The notes beneath the pieces were generated by a model. That model saw only the letters and a program-made list of their open reading frames with translations. It was not told where the DNA came from and did no database searches. A DNA stretch of 64,000 bases, taken from Paracoccus ravus (GTDB taxonomy: Bacteria; Pseudomonadota; Alphaproteobacteria; Rhodobacterales; Rhodobacteraceae). Shown here one piece after another: positions 28,617 to 37,445 of this stretch. Numbering within the stretch: the first letter of the stretch is position 1; each line of letters starts with the position of its first letter. The position numbers and the translations under genes are program-made. The stretch spans positions 124,001 through 188,000 of the forward strand of contig NZ_SDEB01000004.1 of NCBI RefSeq assembly GCF_004522175.1, given 5' to 3'.

Positions 28617-29042
28617 TCAGCCCTCGTCGCTTGGCCCGGCGCCATAGCGCGTCAGGTCGCGCGGCGCCCCTTCGGGCGCCTCGCTGGCGGGAATATGCGG
28701 AGGCACGACTTCGTCATGGCCCAGCTTGACATCCCGGTCGCGCCGTAGCGCGGCCCGGCCCAGCATCAGAAGGCTGATCGGCGGCGTGATCAGCATGAAG
28801 CCTCCGATGACGAATTCATGCAGCACCGGCCGCGCCTCGGCGAGCGAGAACATCGCCATCGAGGCCAGGATGATCAGAAATGTCCCGTAGCTATAGCACA
28901 GGGTCGGCGCGTGGATGCGTTGATAAAAGCTGCGCAGCCGGACCAGCCCGACGCTGCCCAAAAGCGCCAGGCTCGATCCGCAGACGACGAGCAGCGCGAT
29001 GAGCAGGGCGGCGAGCGGAGGAAGCGCTTCCAGATGGGTCAT
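28617..29042 (-). CDS. mrpG: Mrp/Pha monovalent cation/H+ antiporter subunit G
   Basis: Last gene of the Mrp operon. The 141-residue protein has three hydrophobic segments and the PhaG/MnhG pattern LLGSVGLVRLRSFYQRIHAPTLCYSYGT, followed by a hydrophilic tail of about 45 residues. It is a membrane subunit needed for assembly of the Na+(K+)/H+ antiporter complex. Its start overlaps the mrpF stop (ATGA). The stop is 7 bp from the aroB stop in convergent orientation. Confidence 0.9.
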   Translation of the reverse strand: MTHLEALPPLAALLIALLVVCGSSLALLGSVGLVRLRSFYQRIHAPTLCYSYGTFLIILASMAMFSLAEARPVLHEFVIGGFMLITPPISLLMLGRAALRRDRDVKLGHDEVVPPHIPASEAPEGAPRDLTRYGAGPSDEG

Positions 29043-29323
29043 TCGATCACCTCGCCGCGCATCAGAAATTTCGCCGCGCAGACCGTGGTGACAAAGCCCA
29101 GGATGGCGATGACCAACGCGCTTTCAAAGAAGAAGACATTGCCATTGCCCATCCCGATCAGCAGAAACAGCAGCATCGCGTTGATATACATGGTGTCTAT
29201 CGCCAGCACGCGGTCCTGGGCGCGCGGTCCGCGCAGCATCCGCCAGCAGGTCATCGCGATCGAAAGGATCAGGGCGATCTGCGCATAGCTCAGCGCATAT
29301 TGCAGGATCAGGCCAGCGCTCAT
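29039..29323 (-). CDS. mrpF: Mrp/Pha cation/H+ antiporter subunit F
   Basis: Protein of 94 residues with three membrane helices and the MnhF/PhaF core RMLRGPRAQDRVLAIDTMYINAMLLFLLIG. It is a small subunit of the Mrp complex that sits beside MrpE and MrpG. Both ends overlap the neighbouring genes by 4 nt, as expected for the tightly coupled operon. Confidence 0.9.
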   Translation of the reverse strand: MSAGLILQYALSYAQIALILSIAMTCWRMLRGPRAQDRVLAIDTMYINAMLLFLLIGMGNGNVFFFESALVIAILGFVTTVCAAKFLMRGEVIE

Positions 29324-29808
29324 TCGAAAATCTCCCCCAGCAGGCGTTCATAGCGGTCGCGGATCAGCACCTGCCAGTCATCCTCGCTGCGCAGGTCCAG
29401 AACATGCAAAAGCAGCCGCCCGGATTCTCGATCATATTCCAGCCATGCGGTTCCCGGCGTCGCGGCAAGGATGATGGCGAGAAGCGCCAGCGCGTTCTGG
29501 TCGCGCAGCGTCAGCCGCAATTCGATGAAGCCGGAATGATAATCCGGATGGTTCGGCCCCAGCAGCAAGACGCGGGCGACCGAGATATTCGATCTCAGGA
29601 TGTCCCATGCCACAAGCCCGGCCAGGCGGGGAATGGCCTGCCAACGCCGGATGCGCGGCCGGGCCAGGGTCAGGCGCTCGACCGTCCATCCCGCGAGCAG
29701 CGCGATCATGCTGCCCAGGACCAGATGGCCTGGCGAGAACCGCGTGAGCAGAAGCCACATCAGCACCAGGCTGCCCGACAGCAGCGGATGAGGGATCAAC
29801 TGCCTCAT
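29320..29808 (-). CDS. mrpE: Mrp/Pha cation/H+ antiporter subunit E
   Basis: Protein of 162 residues with two or three N-terminal helices and the MnhE pattern: SVARVLLLGPN, SGFIELRLTLRDQNALALLAIILAATPGTAWLEYD, and LHVLDLRSEDDW. The C-terminal half is soluble. It is overlapped by mrpF and mrpD at its two ends. Confidence 0.9.
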   Translation of the reverse strand: MRQLIPHPLLSGSLVLMWLLLTRFSPGHLVLGSMIALLAGWTVERLTLARPRIRRWQAIPRLAGLVAWDILRSNISVARVLLLGPNHPDYHSGFIELRLTLRDQNALALLAIILAATPGTAWLEYDRESGRLLLHVLDLRSEDDWQVLIRDRYERLLGEIFE

Positions 29809-31514
29809 GGCTCCTCCTCGGCTGGCGGCTCATAGGGGGCGTGGTTCTGCGGCGGGGCGGCATCGACACGGGCGGCATGGGCCAGGACGCCCTCGCGATA
29901 GACCGCGGGGCTGAGCAGAGATTGCGCCGTCTCGCGCGCATAGGACAGCACGGCATCGGCCCGCACCGTCAGCAGCAGGATCATACCCAGCAGCAAGAGA
30001 ACCGGCACGACCTCGAGGGCGAGGATGCGCGGAGAGGGGCCGGCCTCGGCCCAGAAACGCCTGAGCCCAAAGCGTATCAGTGCGATCAGCGCTGCGAGGC
30101 CCGACAGGATCAGCAGCGCCGCGTAAATCCACAGCATGGTCGGCAGCGCGCCCGACAGTCCGATATTGGTGTCGATCATGCCCCGCAGCATCGCGAATTT
30201 GCCGATAAAGCCCGGCAGCGGGGGCAACCCGGCCAGCATGGCCGAAATCAGCGCAAAGCAGATCGCCATGGTCAGCCATGAGACTGTGCGCGAACTGGCC
30301 GGAAGCGCCGTGTCATCGACCGTGTCCAGCCCCATCGGCGTCCATTCCCAGCGCTCGCTGGCGGGTTCGAGCCTTGGTTGATCGGGCGATTGTTCGGCCG
30401 TCTCGTCATCGCGCGACACGGGTTCTGCGATCAGGAAAAACGCCGAGATCGCCGCGGTCGAGGCAATCAGATAGTATAGCGCGCCACCCAGCAGATCGGC
30501 ACCGCCTCCGGCCTGCACGAAGCCGATCGCGGTCAGCACCGTACCCGACGAGATGATCGCGAGATAGCCGCCCTTGCGCACCAGTTGCGGCGTGGCGAGG
30601 ATGCCCACCGCGCCAAAGCTCATCGTCAGAAGCCCGCAGATCATCAGGACCGCCGCCCCAAACCCCGAGGATGGCCCAGCCTCGGGGCCGAGCACCAAAA
30701 GCGACATGCGCAGGATCACATAAAGCCCGACCTTGGTCATGATCGCCATGATCGCCGCCGCGGGCGGCGAGGCCGCGCCATAGGCCGGAGGCAGCCAGAA
30801 GCAAAGCGGCCATGCCGCCGCCTTGGTCAGGAAGGCCACGCCCAGAAAGCCCGCGGCCGCATGGAACAGCAGGCGCTGCGCCTCGTCCAGATCCGCGAGC
30901 CTGCGGGCGATATCGGCCATGTTCAACGTGCCGGTCGTGCCATAGACCAGCGCGACGCCGATCAGGAAAAACAGTGAGGCGGCGAGGTTGATCGCGATGT
31001 AATGCAGCCCGGCCCTGATCCGCTCGGCGCCCGATCCGTGCAGCATGATACCGTAGGACGCGGCCAGCATCACCTCGAAGAACACGAAGAGATTGAACAG
31101 GTCTCCGGTCAGGAAGGAGCCGTTTACCCCGGCAAGCAGGAACTGGAACATGCTGTGGAAATGCTGGCCCTTGCCGTGCCATCCCGCCGCCGCATAGATC
31201 AGAGCCGGAGCCGCCAGAAGCGCGCTCAGCATCACCATCATCGCCGAAAGCCGGTCCAGAACCAGAACGATGCCGATGGGGACAGGCCAATCGCCCAGCC
31301 GATAGAGCGTCACCACAGGCGCGCCCTGATCGGTCAGGGCCTTGGCATCGGCGAGCAGTTCGCTTGCCGCAAGGAAGGTCAACCCGGCCGCGACCAGCCC
31401 CATCACCAGCTTGGTCTGGCGGTCGCGGTCATTGTAGAACAGCATGATCGCGCCGGCGACCATCGGGATCAGGATCGGCGCTATGATCATGTGATTTGGC
31501 AGATCCGCGCTCAT
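29805..31514 (-). CDS. mrpD: Mrp/Pha cation/H+ antiporter subunit D
   Basis: NuoN/M-like antiporter subunit of 569 residues, with the proton-channel core FMFQFLLAGVNGSFLTGDLFNLFVFFEVMLAASYGIML-type sequence and FLTKAAAWPLCFWLPPAYGAASPPAAAIMA (conserved lysine and LP-x-AY). A hydrophilic insert at about residues 364-410, rich in Glu, Pro and Asp, interrupts the membrane helices. Similar inserts occur in alphaproteobacterial PhaD. ATG 31514 overlaps the mrpC stop and was preferred to the much longer open frame. Confidence 0.92.
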   Translation of the reverse strand: MSADLPNHMIIAPILIPMVAGAIMLFYNDRDRQTKLVMGLVAAGLTFLAASELLADAKALTDQGAPVVTLYRLGDWPVPIGIVLVLDRLSAMMVMLSALLAAPALIYAAAGWHGKGQHFHSMFQFLLAGVNGSFLTGDLFNLFVFFEVMLAASYGIMLHGSGAERIRAGLHYIAINLAASLFFLIGVALVYGTTGTLNMADIARRLADLDEAQRLLFHAAAGFLGVAFLTKAAAWPLCFWLPPAYGAASPPAAAIMAIMTKVGLYVILRMSLLVLGPEAGPSSGFGAAVLMICGLLTMSFGAVGILATPQLVRKGGYLAIISSGTVLTAIGFVQAGGGADLLGGALYYLIASTAAISAFFLIAEPVSRDDETAEQSPDQPRLEPASERWEWTPMGLDTVDDTALPASSRTVSWLTMAICFALISAMLAGLPPLPGFIGKFAMLRGMIDTNIGLSGALPTMLWIYAALLILSGLAALIALIRFGLRRFWAEAGPSPRILALEVVPVLLLLGMILLLTVRADAVLSYARETAQSLLSPAVYREGVLAHAARVDAAPPQNHAPYEPPAEEEP

Positions 31515-31855
31515 TGCTCGCGCTCCTTGCCATCGACATGATCCGTGCCGCTCGTGCCGCGCGCCGCGATCATCACCACGAGAAACAGCGCCGTGGTGGC
31601 GAAGCTGATGACGATGGCGGTCAGGACCAGCGCTTGCGGCAAGGGGTCGGCATAGGCCGTCGGATCGACGAAGCCGCCCTTGGGCATGATGGGGGCGGCC
31701 CCGACATAGAGCCGGCCCATCGAAAAGATGAACAGATTGACCCCATAGGCCAGTAGGCAAAGCCCGATGATGAGCTGATACGAGCGGGGCCGCATCAGCA
31801 GCCAGACGCCCGATCCGGTCAGCACGCCGATGGCCAGGGCAAGGACCAGTTCCAT
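31511..31855 (-). CDS. mrpC: Mrp/Pha cation/H+ antiporter subunit C
   Basis: NuoK-like subunit of 114 residues with three helices and the signature RSYQLIIGLCLLAYGVNLFIFSMGRL, followed by DPLPQALVLTAIVISFATTALFL. In the Mrp complex it lies next to MrpD. It abuts mrpA with a 1-nt overlap and overlaps the mrpD start by 4 nt. Confidence 0.92.
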   Translation of the reverse strand: MELVLALAIGVLTGSGVWLLMRPRSYQLIIGLCLLAYGVNLFIFSMGRLYVGAAPIMPKGGFVDPTAYADPLPQALVLTAIVISFATTALFLVVMIAARGTSGTDHVDGKEREQ

Positions 31856-34731
31856 CAGAGCGTCTCCTCGGGCTCGGTATTGCGGGCGCGCGGAGCGATG
31901 CGCAGCGACTGGTGGGCAATCGCGATCAGGACCAGAACGATCGCGCCGACCACCGCCGCAAAGACCCCCAGGTCAAAGAGCATGGCGGTCGAGGCCGGGA
32001 CCTTGCCGATCAGCGGCAGATCCAGATAGCGGTAATGCGTGGTCAGGAACGGCGCGCCAAAAATCCAAGATCCCGTTCCGACCGAGGCCGAGATGATCAG
32101 GCCGACCCCCATCCAGCGCACCGGAAGGATCGTCAGCCGCGCCTCGATCCAGCGCACGTTCGAGGCGACATATTGAAGCAGAAGCCCGATCGCAAAGGTC
32201 ACCCCTGCCGCAAAGCCGCCCCCCGGCAGGTCATGTCCGCGAAAGAACAGATAGGCCGACAGCGCGATGATCGGCGCAAAGAGCCATTGCATGAGAATGG
32301 CCGGGATAAAGAGATAGGCCTCGAGCGCCTGTTCCTCGGCCTCGCGCTGCGGGCGGGGACGCGAGACGCTTTCCGGCGCGGGGCGGAAACGCCGCAGCAG
32401 GGCATAGACGGTCAGGCCCACGATGGCCAGAACGGCGATCTCACCGAAAGTGTCGAAGGCGCGGAAATCGACCAGGATGACATTGACGACATTGGTGCCG
32501 CCGCCCTCGACATAGGAATGGCGCAGGAACCAGTCGCCCACGGAATTTCCGGGCCGGGTCAGCAGCACGGCAAGCGCGATCGCGGTCATCCCGCCGCCGC
32601 AGGTCACTGCGATCAACAGGTCGCGCAAGCGGCGGAAGCGGGCGCGCGGGGTCTCGTCCGCGGCGATCTCTTCGTCGCGCTTGGGCAGCCAGCGCAGTCC
32701 CAGAAGCAGAAGCGCGGTGGTGGCGATCTCGACCAGAAGCTGGGTCACGGCGAGATCCGGGGCTGAAAGCCAGACAAAGGTCGTGCAGGTGACCAGCCCC
32801 GCGCCTCCGGTCAGGATCAGCGCTGCGAAACGGTGGTATTTGGCCTGCCAGGCCGCGCCGATCGCGCAGGTCCCGCCGATCAGCCACAAAAGGACAAAGA
32901 CCAGTTCGCGGGCCCCGATCGGCGGCGGGCTGATGTTCCATTCCAGCGGCTGCAGCGACAGAAAGGCCGCCGCCATGCCGATCAGGACCATGACCCGCAT
33001 CTGGGCCTGAAGGCCCGGCGCGTTGGCGATCCGCAACAGGCTTCGCGGCAGGCGTTGGGTCAGAAACTGAAGCATCGCCTCGAAGGCGGGGCCGAAGGCG
33101 ACAAGGGACAAGAGCCCCAGACCCTCTTCGCCGCGGTCGATCCAGCGCCGCGGCACCAGATAGATGGCGATCCCCAGGATCATGGCGATCACGCTCATCA
33201 CCAGGGCCGGATTTACGCCGTGCCATATCTTGAGACTGAATTCGGGCAGGTCGTCGCCCAGAAGTGCGATCCCGGCGTTTTCGAGCCAGCCCCCCAACAA
33301 GGCATGTGGCGCGATACCCACGCAAAGGCAGGCCGCCACGAGGACAAAGACCGGCAGCCGCATGAGGGCCGGTGGCTCATGGGGCTCATGCGGCAGATCG
33401 CGCGCGGGAGGGCCGAAAAACACCGTCACGATGAAGCGCAGCGAATAGGCCGCGCCAAGCGCCGCCGCCAGCACCGCGACATAGGGCGCCGCATTGTCGA
33501 TGGGGCTGCCATTGTTCCAAACATAGGTCGCCTCGAAGAACATTTCCTTCGAGAGGAACCCGTTCAGCAGCGGCACGCCCGCCATCGCGCCCGAGGCGAT
33601 GATCGCCAGCGTCGCGGTCACCGGCATGGCCCGGGCCAGCCCCGACAGGCGGCGCATGTCGCGGGTGCCGGTCTCGTGGTCGATGATCCCCGCGGCCATG
33701 AAAAGCGAGGCCTTGAACACGGCGTGGTTCACGATGTGAAAGACCGCCGCCATGATCGCGAGCGGTGTGCCGATCCCCGCCAGCGCCGTGATCAGACCCA
33801 GATGGCTGATCGTCGAATAGGCCAGAAGCCCTTTCAGGTCATGCTTGAACAGCGCGACAAAGGCTCCGATCAGCAGGGTGATCAATCCGGCCCCTGTGAC
33901 CAGTTGAAACCATTCATCGGTTCCGCCGAGCGCCGGGTGAAAGCGCAAGAGCAGGAATACCCCCGCCTTCACCATGGTCGCAGAATGCAGATAGGACGAG
34001 ACCGGCGTGGGGGCCGCCATGGCGTTGGGCAGCCAGAAATGGAACGGGAACTGTGCCGATTTGGTGAATGCACCCAGCAGGAACAGGATCAGAGCGATGG
34101 GATAGAGCCGATGGCTGGTGATCCGCTCGCCCGCGGCCAGAACCTCGTCCAGATCGTAGCTGCCGACGATCTGGCCCAGCAGGATCATCGCAAGCATCAG
34201 GCACAGCCCTCCCGATGCGGTGACGATCAGCGCCATGCGGGCACCATCGCGGGCATCCTGACGATGGTGCCAATAGCCGATCAGCAGAAACGAGACCAGG
34301 CTCGTCAACTCCCAGAATACCACCAGCATGATGATATTGCCCGACAGGATCAACCCGGCCATCGATCCGGCAAAGCACAGAAGAAAGGCGTAGAGCCGGG
34401 GCACGGGATCTTCGGGCGCCATGTAATAGCGCGCATAGACCAGCACGAGCATCCCGATCCCCGCCACCAGCACCATGAAGAGCCAGGCGAAACCGTCGAT
34501 ACGGAAGGTCAGATCCAGCCCGATGGTGCTGGCCCATTCGACATGGCGGATGACCTTGCCGCCCCCGGTGACGGCAGGGGCCAGGACCGCGAGGATCACC
34601 AGAGCGAGCGCCATGGTAAGCCCGGCGAGCCATGTTTCGGCATTGCGGGATTGAACGGGCAATGTCGCCGCCAGGGCGGCCGAGATGAAGGGCGTCAGAA
34701 CAAGCAAGAGCAACAGGTTCTGTTCGACCAT
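31855..34731 (-). CDS. mrpA: fused Mrp/Pha cation/H+ antiporter subunit A/B
   Basis: First gene of the operon, 958 residues. The N-terminal two thirds are MrpA (NuoL-like): GLILSGNIIMLVVFWELTSLVSFLLIGYWHH, FPFHFWLPNAMAAPTPVSSYLHSATMVKAG and a conserved HDLKGLLAYSTISHLGL lysine-histidine region. The C-terminal part, from about residue 800, is a full MrpB domain (LMQWLFAPIIALSAYLFFRGHDLPGGGFAAG). The A-B fusion is the standard PhaAB form of alphaproteobacteria such as Sinorhizobium. The complex exchanges Na+ or K+ for H+ in pH and salt tolerance. Confidence 0.93.
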   Translation of the reverse strand: MVEQNLLLLLVLTPFISAALAATLPVQSRNAETWLAGLTMALALVILAVLAPAVTGGGKVIRHVEWASTIGLDLTFRIDGFAWLFMVLVAGIGMLVLVYARYYMAPEDPVPRLYAFLLCFAGSMAGLILSGNIIMLVVFWELTSLVSFLLIGYWHHRQDARDGARMALIVTASGGLCLMLAMILLGQIVGSYDLDEVLAAGERITSHRLYPIALILFLLGAFTKSAQFPFHFWLPNAMAAPTPVSSYLHSATMVKAGVFLLLRFHPALGGTDEWFQLVTGAGLITLLIGAFVALFKHDLKGLLAYSTISHLGLITALAGIGTPLAIMAAVFHIVNHAVFKASLFMAAGIIDHETGTRDMRRLSGLARAMPVTATLAIIASGAMAGVPLLNGFLSKEMFFEATYVWNNGSPIDNAAPYVAVLAAALGAAYSLRFIVTVFFGPPARDLPHEPHEPPALMRLPVFVLVAACLCVGIAPHALLGGWLENAGIALLGDDLPEFSLKIWHGVNPALVMSVIAMILGIAIYLVPRRWIDRGEEGLGLLSLVAFGPAFEAMLQFLTQRLPRSLLRIANAPGLQAQMRVMVLIGMAAAFLSLQPLEWNISPPPIGARELVFVLLWLIGGTCAIGAAWQAKYHRFAALILTGGAGLVTCTTFVWLSAPDLAVTQLLVEIATTALLLLGLRWLPKRDEEIAADETPRARFRRLRDLLIAVTCGGGMTAIALAVLLTRPGNSVGDWFLRHSYVEGGGTNVVNVILVDFRAFDTFGEIAVLAIVGLTVYALLRRFRPAPESVSRPRPQREAEEQALEAYLFIPAILMQWLFAPIIALSAYLFFRGHDLPGGGFAAGVTFAIGLLLQYVASNVRWIEARLTILPVRWMGVGLIISASVGTGSWIFGAPFLTTHYRYLDLPLIGKVPASTAMLFDLGVFAAVVGAIVLVLIAIAHQSLRIAPRARNTEPEETL

Positions 34732-34888
34732 CGACGTCCTTCGGGGGCTGGGGAGCTATGCCTCACTGTAAAGGACCGGCATGGGAAAACACAACTGATC
34801 AACTCGGGAAAAACCTGGCATCAGTGGATGCGATCACCGCTTTTTTATCGCGTTTGCAAATGTTTTCGCGCCAATGCTGAGGCGCTTC

Positions 34889-35910
34889 TTACGCCCATTC
34901 CCGGCGCAGCCGGGTCACCTGCCGGATCTGGCCGCCGCTCACCATGACCTCGGTGGGCAGCGGATGTGTGCTGAAAACGCAGCGGGCTTGCCCTTGGCCC
35001 ATAGGCTCCCCCGCCATGCACCGCGAGCAGATCGCCATGCGGGGCAGCATGACCCCGCTGCCAAGTTTGCCGATCGAGGTGCAGAGCGGGCCGGGATATA
35101 TCGTGCTTTTCCTCGAGCGCCGCGCTGGGGCCGATCCGGTGCATCAGCGGGGTGCGCCGGATCATCATGCCGAAATTGCCCGAGGCCGCCAGATTGCCGC
35201 TCGGCCCGCCGCTGCGGCCGAGGTCCAGCACCATCTTCGTCGTCGCCATCCGCGGATGGGCCTTGCGCCGATCCGGGTCGGGGCTGATCCCGGCAGCGAC
35301 GGGCCCGAGATCGTTGTGTTCGCCTCGCCACGCAGGCATTGCGTGTCGCAATGGATGTGCAGCCCGACGATGCGCAGATGGGGCGGGGCGGCGAAGACGG
35401 GCAGGCTCTCGGGCACTTCCTCGATATCGAGGCCGAAGGCGCTGGGGCGCGCCGCCATCTGGTCGCCGAAATCCCTTGGCATGCGGTCGGGCGCGATACC
35501 CAAATGGGGGGCCGCATCCGGCCAATCTCGGTGGCGATGGCATCGGCGCGCCGCGCCTCGCGCAGGTTTTCGTCCACCAGCCCGCCCATACCCGCCTGGA
35601 TCGCGGCGCGCAGTTCCGCCTCGCAATTGGCCGGACCGGTAAAGTTGATGTGGGCGGGGAGCCAATCCGCCGCCAGCGCAAGGTCAGGGGAGAGCCCCCC
35701 GAAGTGATGTCGGGTTGACCGGGCAGGTTTCACCTCCAGTCGAGGGGGCGGGATTGGGATTGCTCTTGACCGCGAAACTGATGTCGATCCATTTTCCGAA
35801 GTCGCTTGCTGCGCGGCCAGCCGGACCTCGATCACATCGGTGGATTGGGCATAGGGCGGGAACCCGTATCGCGCGGCGGCCTCGATCAGCAACTGATTTG
35901 CGCCGCGCAT
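34889..35910 (-). pseudogene. decayed type III PLP-dependent decarboxylase (DapDC/exosortase-associated decarboxylase-like)
   Basis: Recognisable pieces of one protein appear in order, but in different reading frames. From the N-terminus: LIEAAARYGFPPYAQSTDVI (from an ATG at 35910), then WIDISFAVKSNPNP, then HINFTGPANCEAELRAAIQA, then RPSAFGLDIEEVPESLP with LRIVGLHIHCDTQ, then LAASGNFGMMIRRTPLMHRIG, and finally THPLPTEVMVSG ... VTRLRREWA ending at TAA 34889-34891. At least four frameshifts are needed and some internal sequence seems to be missing. The AVKSNPNP and GLHIHC motifs and the ASGNFGMMIRR segment are typical of the PLP barrel and C-terminal domains of such decarboxylases, notably the exosortase-linked subgroup. 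No function remains. The 246 bp upstream of the ATG hold nothing that I recognise. Confidence 0.75.
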
Positions 35911-36156
35911 TATCCAAGGCTTGCGACAGAGGCTTGGATGCGTCCGACTGTATCGAAACTCCCGAAGGTCACATTGGCGGGTGGAATGGTCAGTCCCGTG
36001 TGATTTTTGATCTATCTGGCGCCGTCCTGCGCCCGGTCGCGATGAATTTCCGAGCCGAACAGATCGAGGGTTTGGCGCATTTCCTCCAGTTCGGCGCGGA
36101 ATATTACGACGCCAGACCAAGACGAATGCATCTATCTCGCAGCGTTTTTTTCCGGT

Positions 36157-37323
36157 TTACCGGGTTATCGCGTCGACCAGCCAATCCGCGATCATCCTGT
36201 GGTCCTCGTCCGAGGGATGCCAGGCGCAGGCAGTGCGCTGGAGTTTCGGCAGCGGGACGAGCAATGTCCGCACCCCCTCGGCGCGCAGGGCCTCGGCGGC
36301 GAGTTGATGGGGCCGGATCAGATCGCTGCCATATTCCCCGAATGCAAGCAGCACTTGCATCGCCGCGGGATTGTCGCGGACGCGGGCGCGCAGAAACTCA
36401 AGCAGCGCCGGGCCGAAATCGCGGCTGAGGCTGGCCCGGTCGGGCCAGGGTTCGCCTTCGGTCAGGTCCGAGCCGAAATCATTCGAGCCAAGCGCCGTGA
36501 CGACGATATCGGCGGGCTGCTCGGGTTGGCGCGCGGCACTTGGCTCACTGGGCAGGGCCAGCGGGTAGCGCCCCGGCATGCGCGCCATCGGGCTTGCTCC
36601 GCCAAAGTTGCGCAATAGCCCGATCCCGGAGCGTGCGATGATGCGGTAATCCGCCCCCAGACGCGCGGCGACCTGCGGGCCGAAGCTGCGGCTCGTATCG
36701 GTCGCGGAAAAGACCTCTTCCTCGCTGCAGTCGCGCAATTGGGCGCCGTTGGCAAAACCGAGCGTGTCCGAATCGCCGATGAATTCGATCAGCCGGGGGG
36801 CCGGTTGCGGGGCGGGTAGGGGCGCTGCATCCGCGCCGATGAGAATGCCGCCAAAGCTGGTCGGCATCGAGGATTCGCTGATCTTTTCCACCCGGATGCG
36901 GTATTCTCCGGCCGTGAGGCCTCGGATACGCAGATCCGTGACGCCCGGGCGCGAGATTTCGACCTGCCCGGCGCGTCCGTCATTCAGCAGCACGCGCCAG
37001 CGATTGACATTGTCCTGAAACCGCACCGAGACGGATGTGCCCGAAAACCGCGCCTCGGCATGGAAACCAGGCCATTCCTGCAAGAGCGCGCCCTTGGGCC
37101 CAGCCGAGGCGCGTCCCGTGACCAGCAAAGGCAGCGCCACGAGATCGGGCTGTTCGGGCACGAGGGCGGCGTCGAGCCAGGTCCCGCCCTCGCCGGGCGC
37201 AAGGGCGACCGAGGGCACGGGAATGGTCGGTCGGGCGGGCTTGGGCCAGGCCCAGACCGCAGCCGCGGTGGCGATCGCCCCCGCGAGCAATAGAAAGACA
37301 AGTGTTCTCCGTGCCCTGCGCAT
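36157..37323 (-). CDS. SGNH/GDSL hydrolase, CE2-like esterase
   Basis: Protein of 388 residues with an N-terminal signal anchor (TLVFLLLAGAIATAAAVWAW, residues 7-26). A beta-rich, jelly-roll-like N-terminal domain (residues about 45-175) precedes the SGNH hydrolase domain with the nucleophile Ser185 in FIGDSDTLGF, the block III asparagine in ALGSNDFGSDL, and the C-terminal D..H motif WHPSDEDH. This two-domain order is that of carbohydrate esterase family 2, deacetylating polysaccharides. The target is unknown. ATG 37323 after GGGAGG was used; an ATG 20 codons upstream is possible. Its 3' end is close to a pseudogene. Confidence 0.82.
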   Translation of the reverse strand: MRRARRTLVFLLLAGAIATAAAVWAWPKPARPTIPVPSVALAPGEGGTWLDAALVPEQPDLVALPLLVTGRASAGPKGALLQEWPGFHAEARFSGTSVSVRFQDNVNRWRVLLNDGRAGQVEISRPGVTDLRIRGLTAGEYRIRVEKISESSMPTSFGGILIGADAAPLPAPQPAPRLIEFIGDSDTLGFANGAQLRDCSEEEVFSATDTSRSFGPQVAARLGADYRIIARSGIGLLRNFGGASPMARMPGRYPLALPSEPSAARQPEQPADIVVTALGSNDFGSDLTEGEPWPDRASLSRDFGPALLEFLRARVRDNPAAMQVLLAFGEYGSDLIRPHQLAAEALRAEGVRTLLVPLPKLQRTACAWHPSDEDHRMIADWLVDAITR

Positions 37324-37445
37324 CGGCCCTCCCCGACGCGAGGGATGATGGGGTAGGCGGATACCCGCTGTCCACTGCACCAAAACGGCAGGTTTCCGCC
37401 CGGTTGCGGCAGGAGGTCACGCGCCTCCGCAACTGGGCGGCGCTG

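Noticed and set aside
32833..34947. Long plus-strand frame antisense to mrpA
   Set aside because: Same reasoning: a polar, His/Gln/Arg-rich translation opposite a membrane-protein gene is a codon-bias artefact.
35715..36428. Open frame of 237 codons on the plus strand across the decarboxylase remnant and the SGNH gene
   Set aside because: It overlaps a real gene on the other strand and a decaying one; no ribosome site or similarity is seen.
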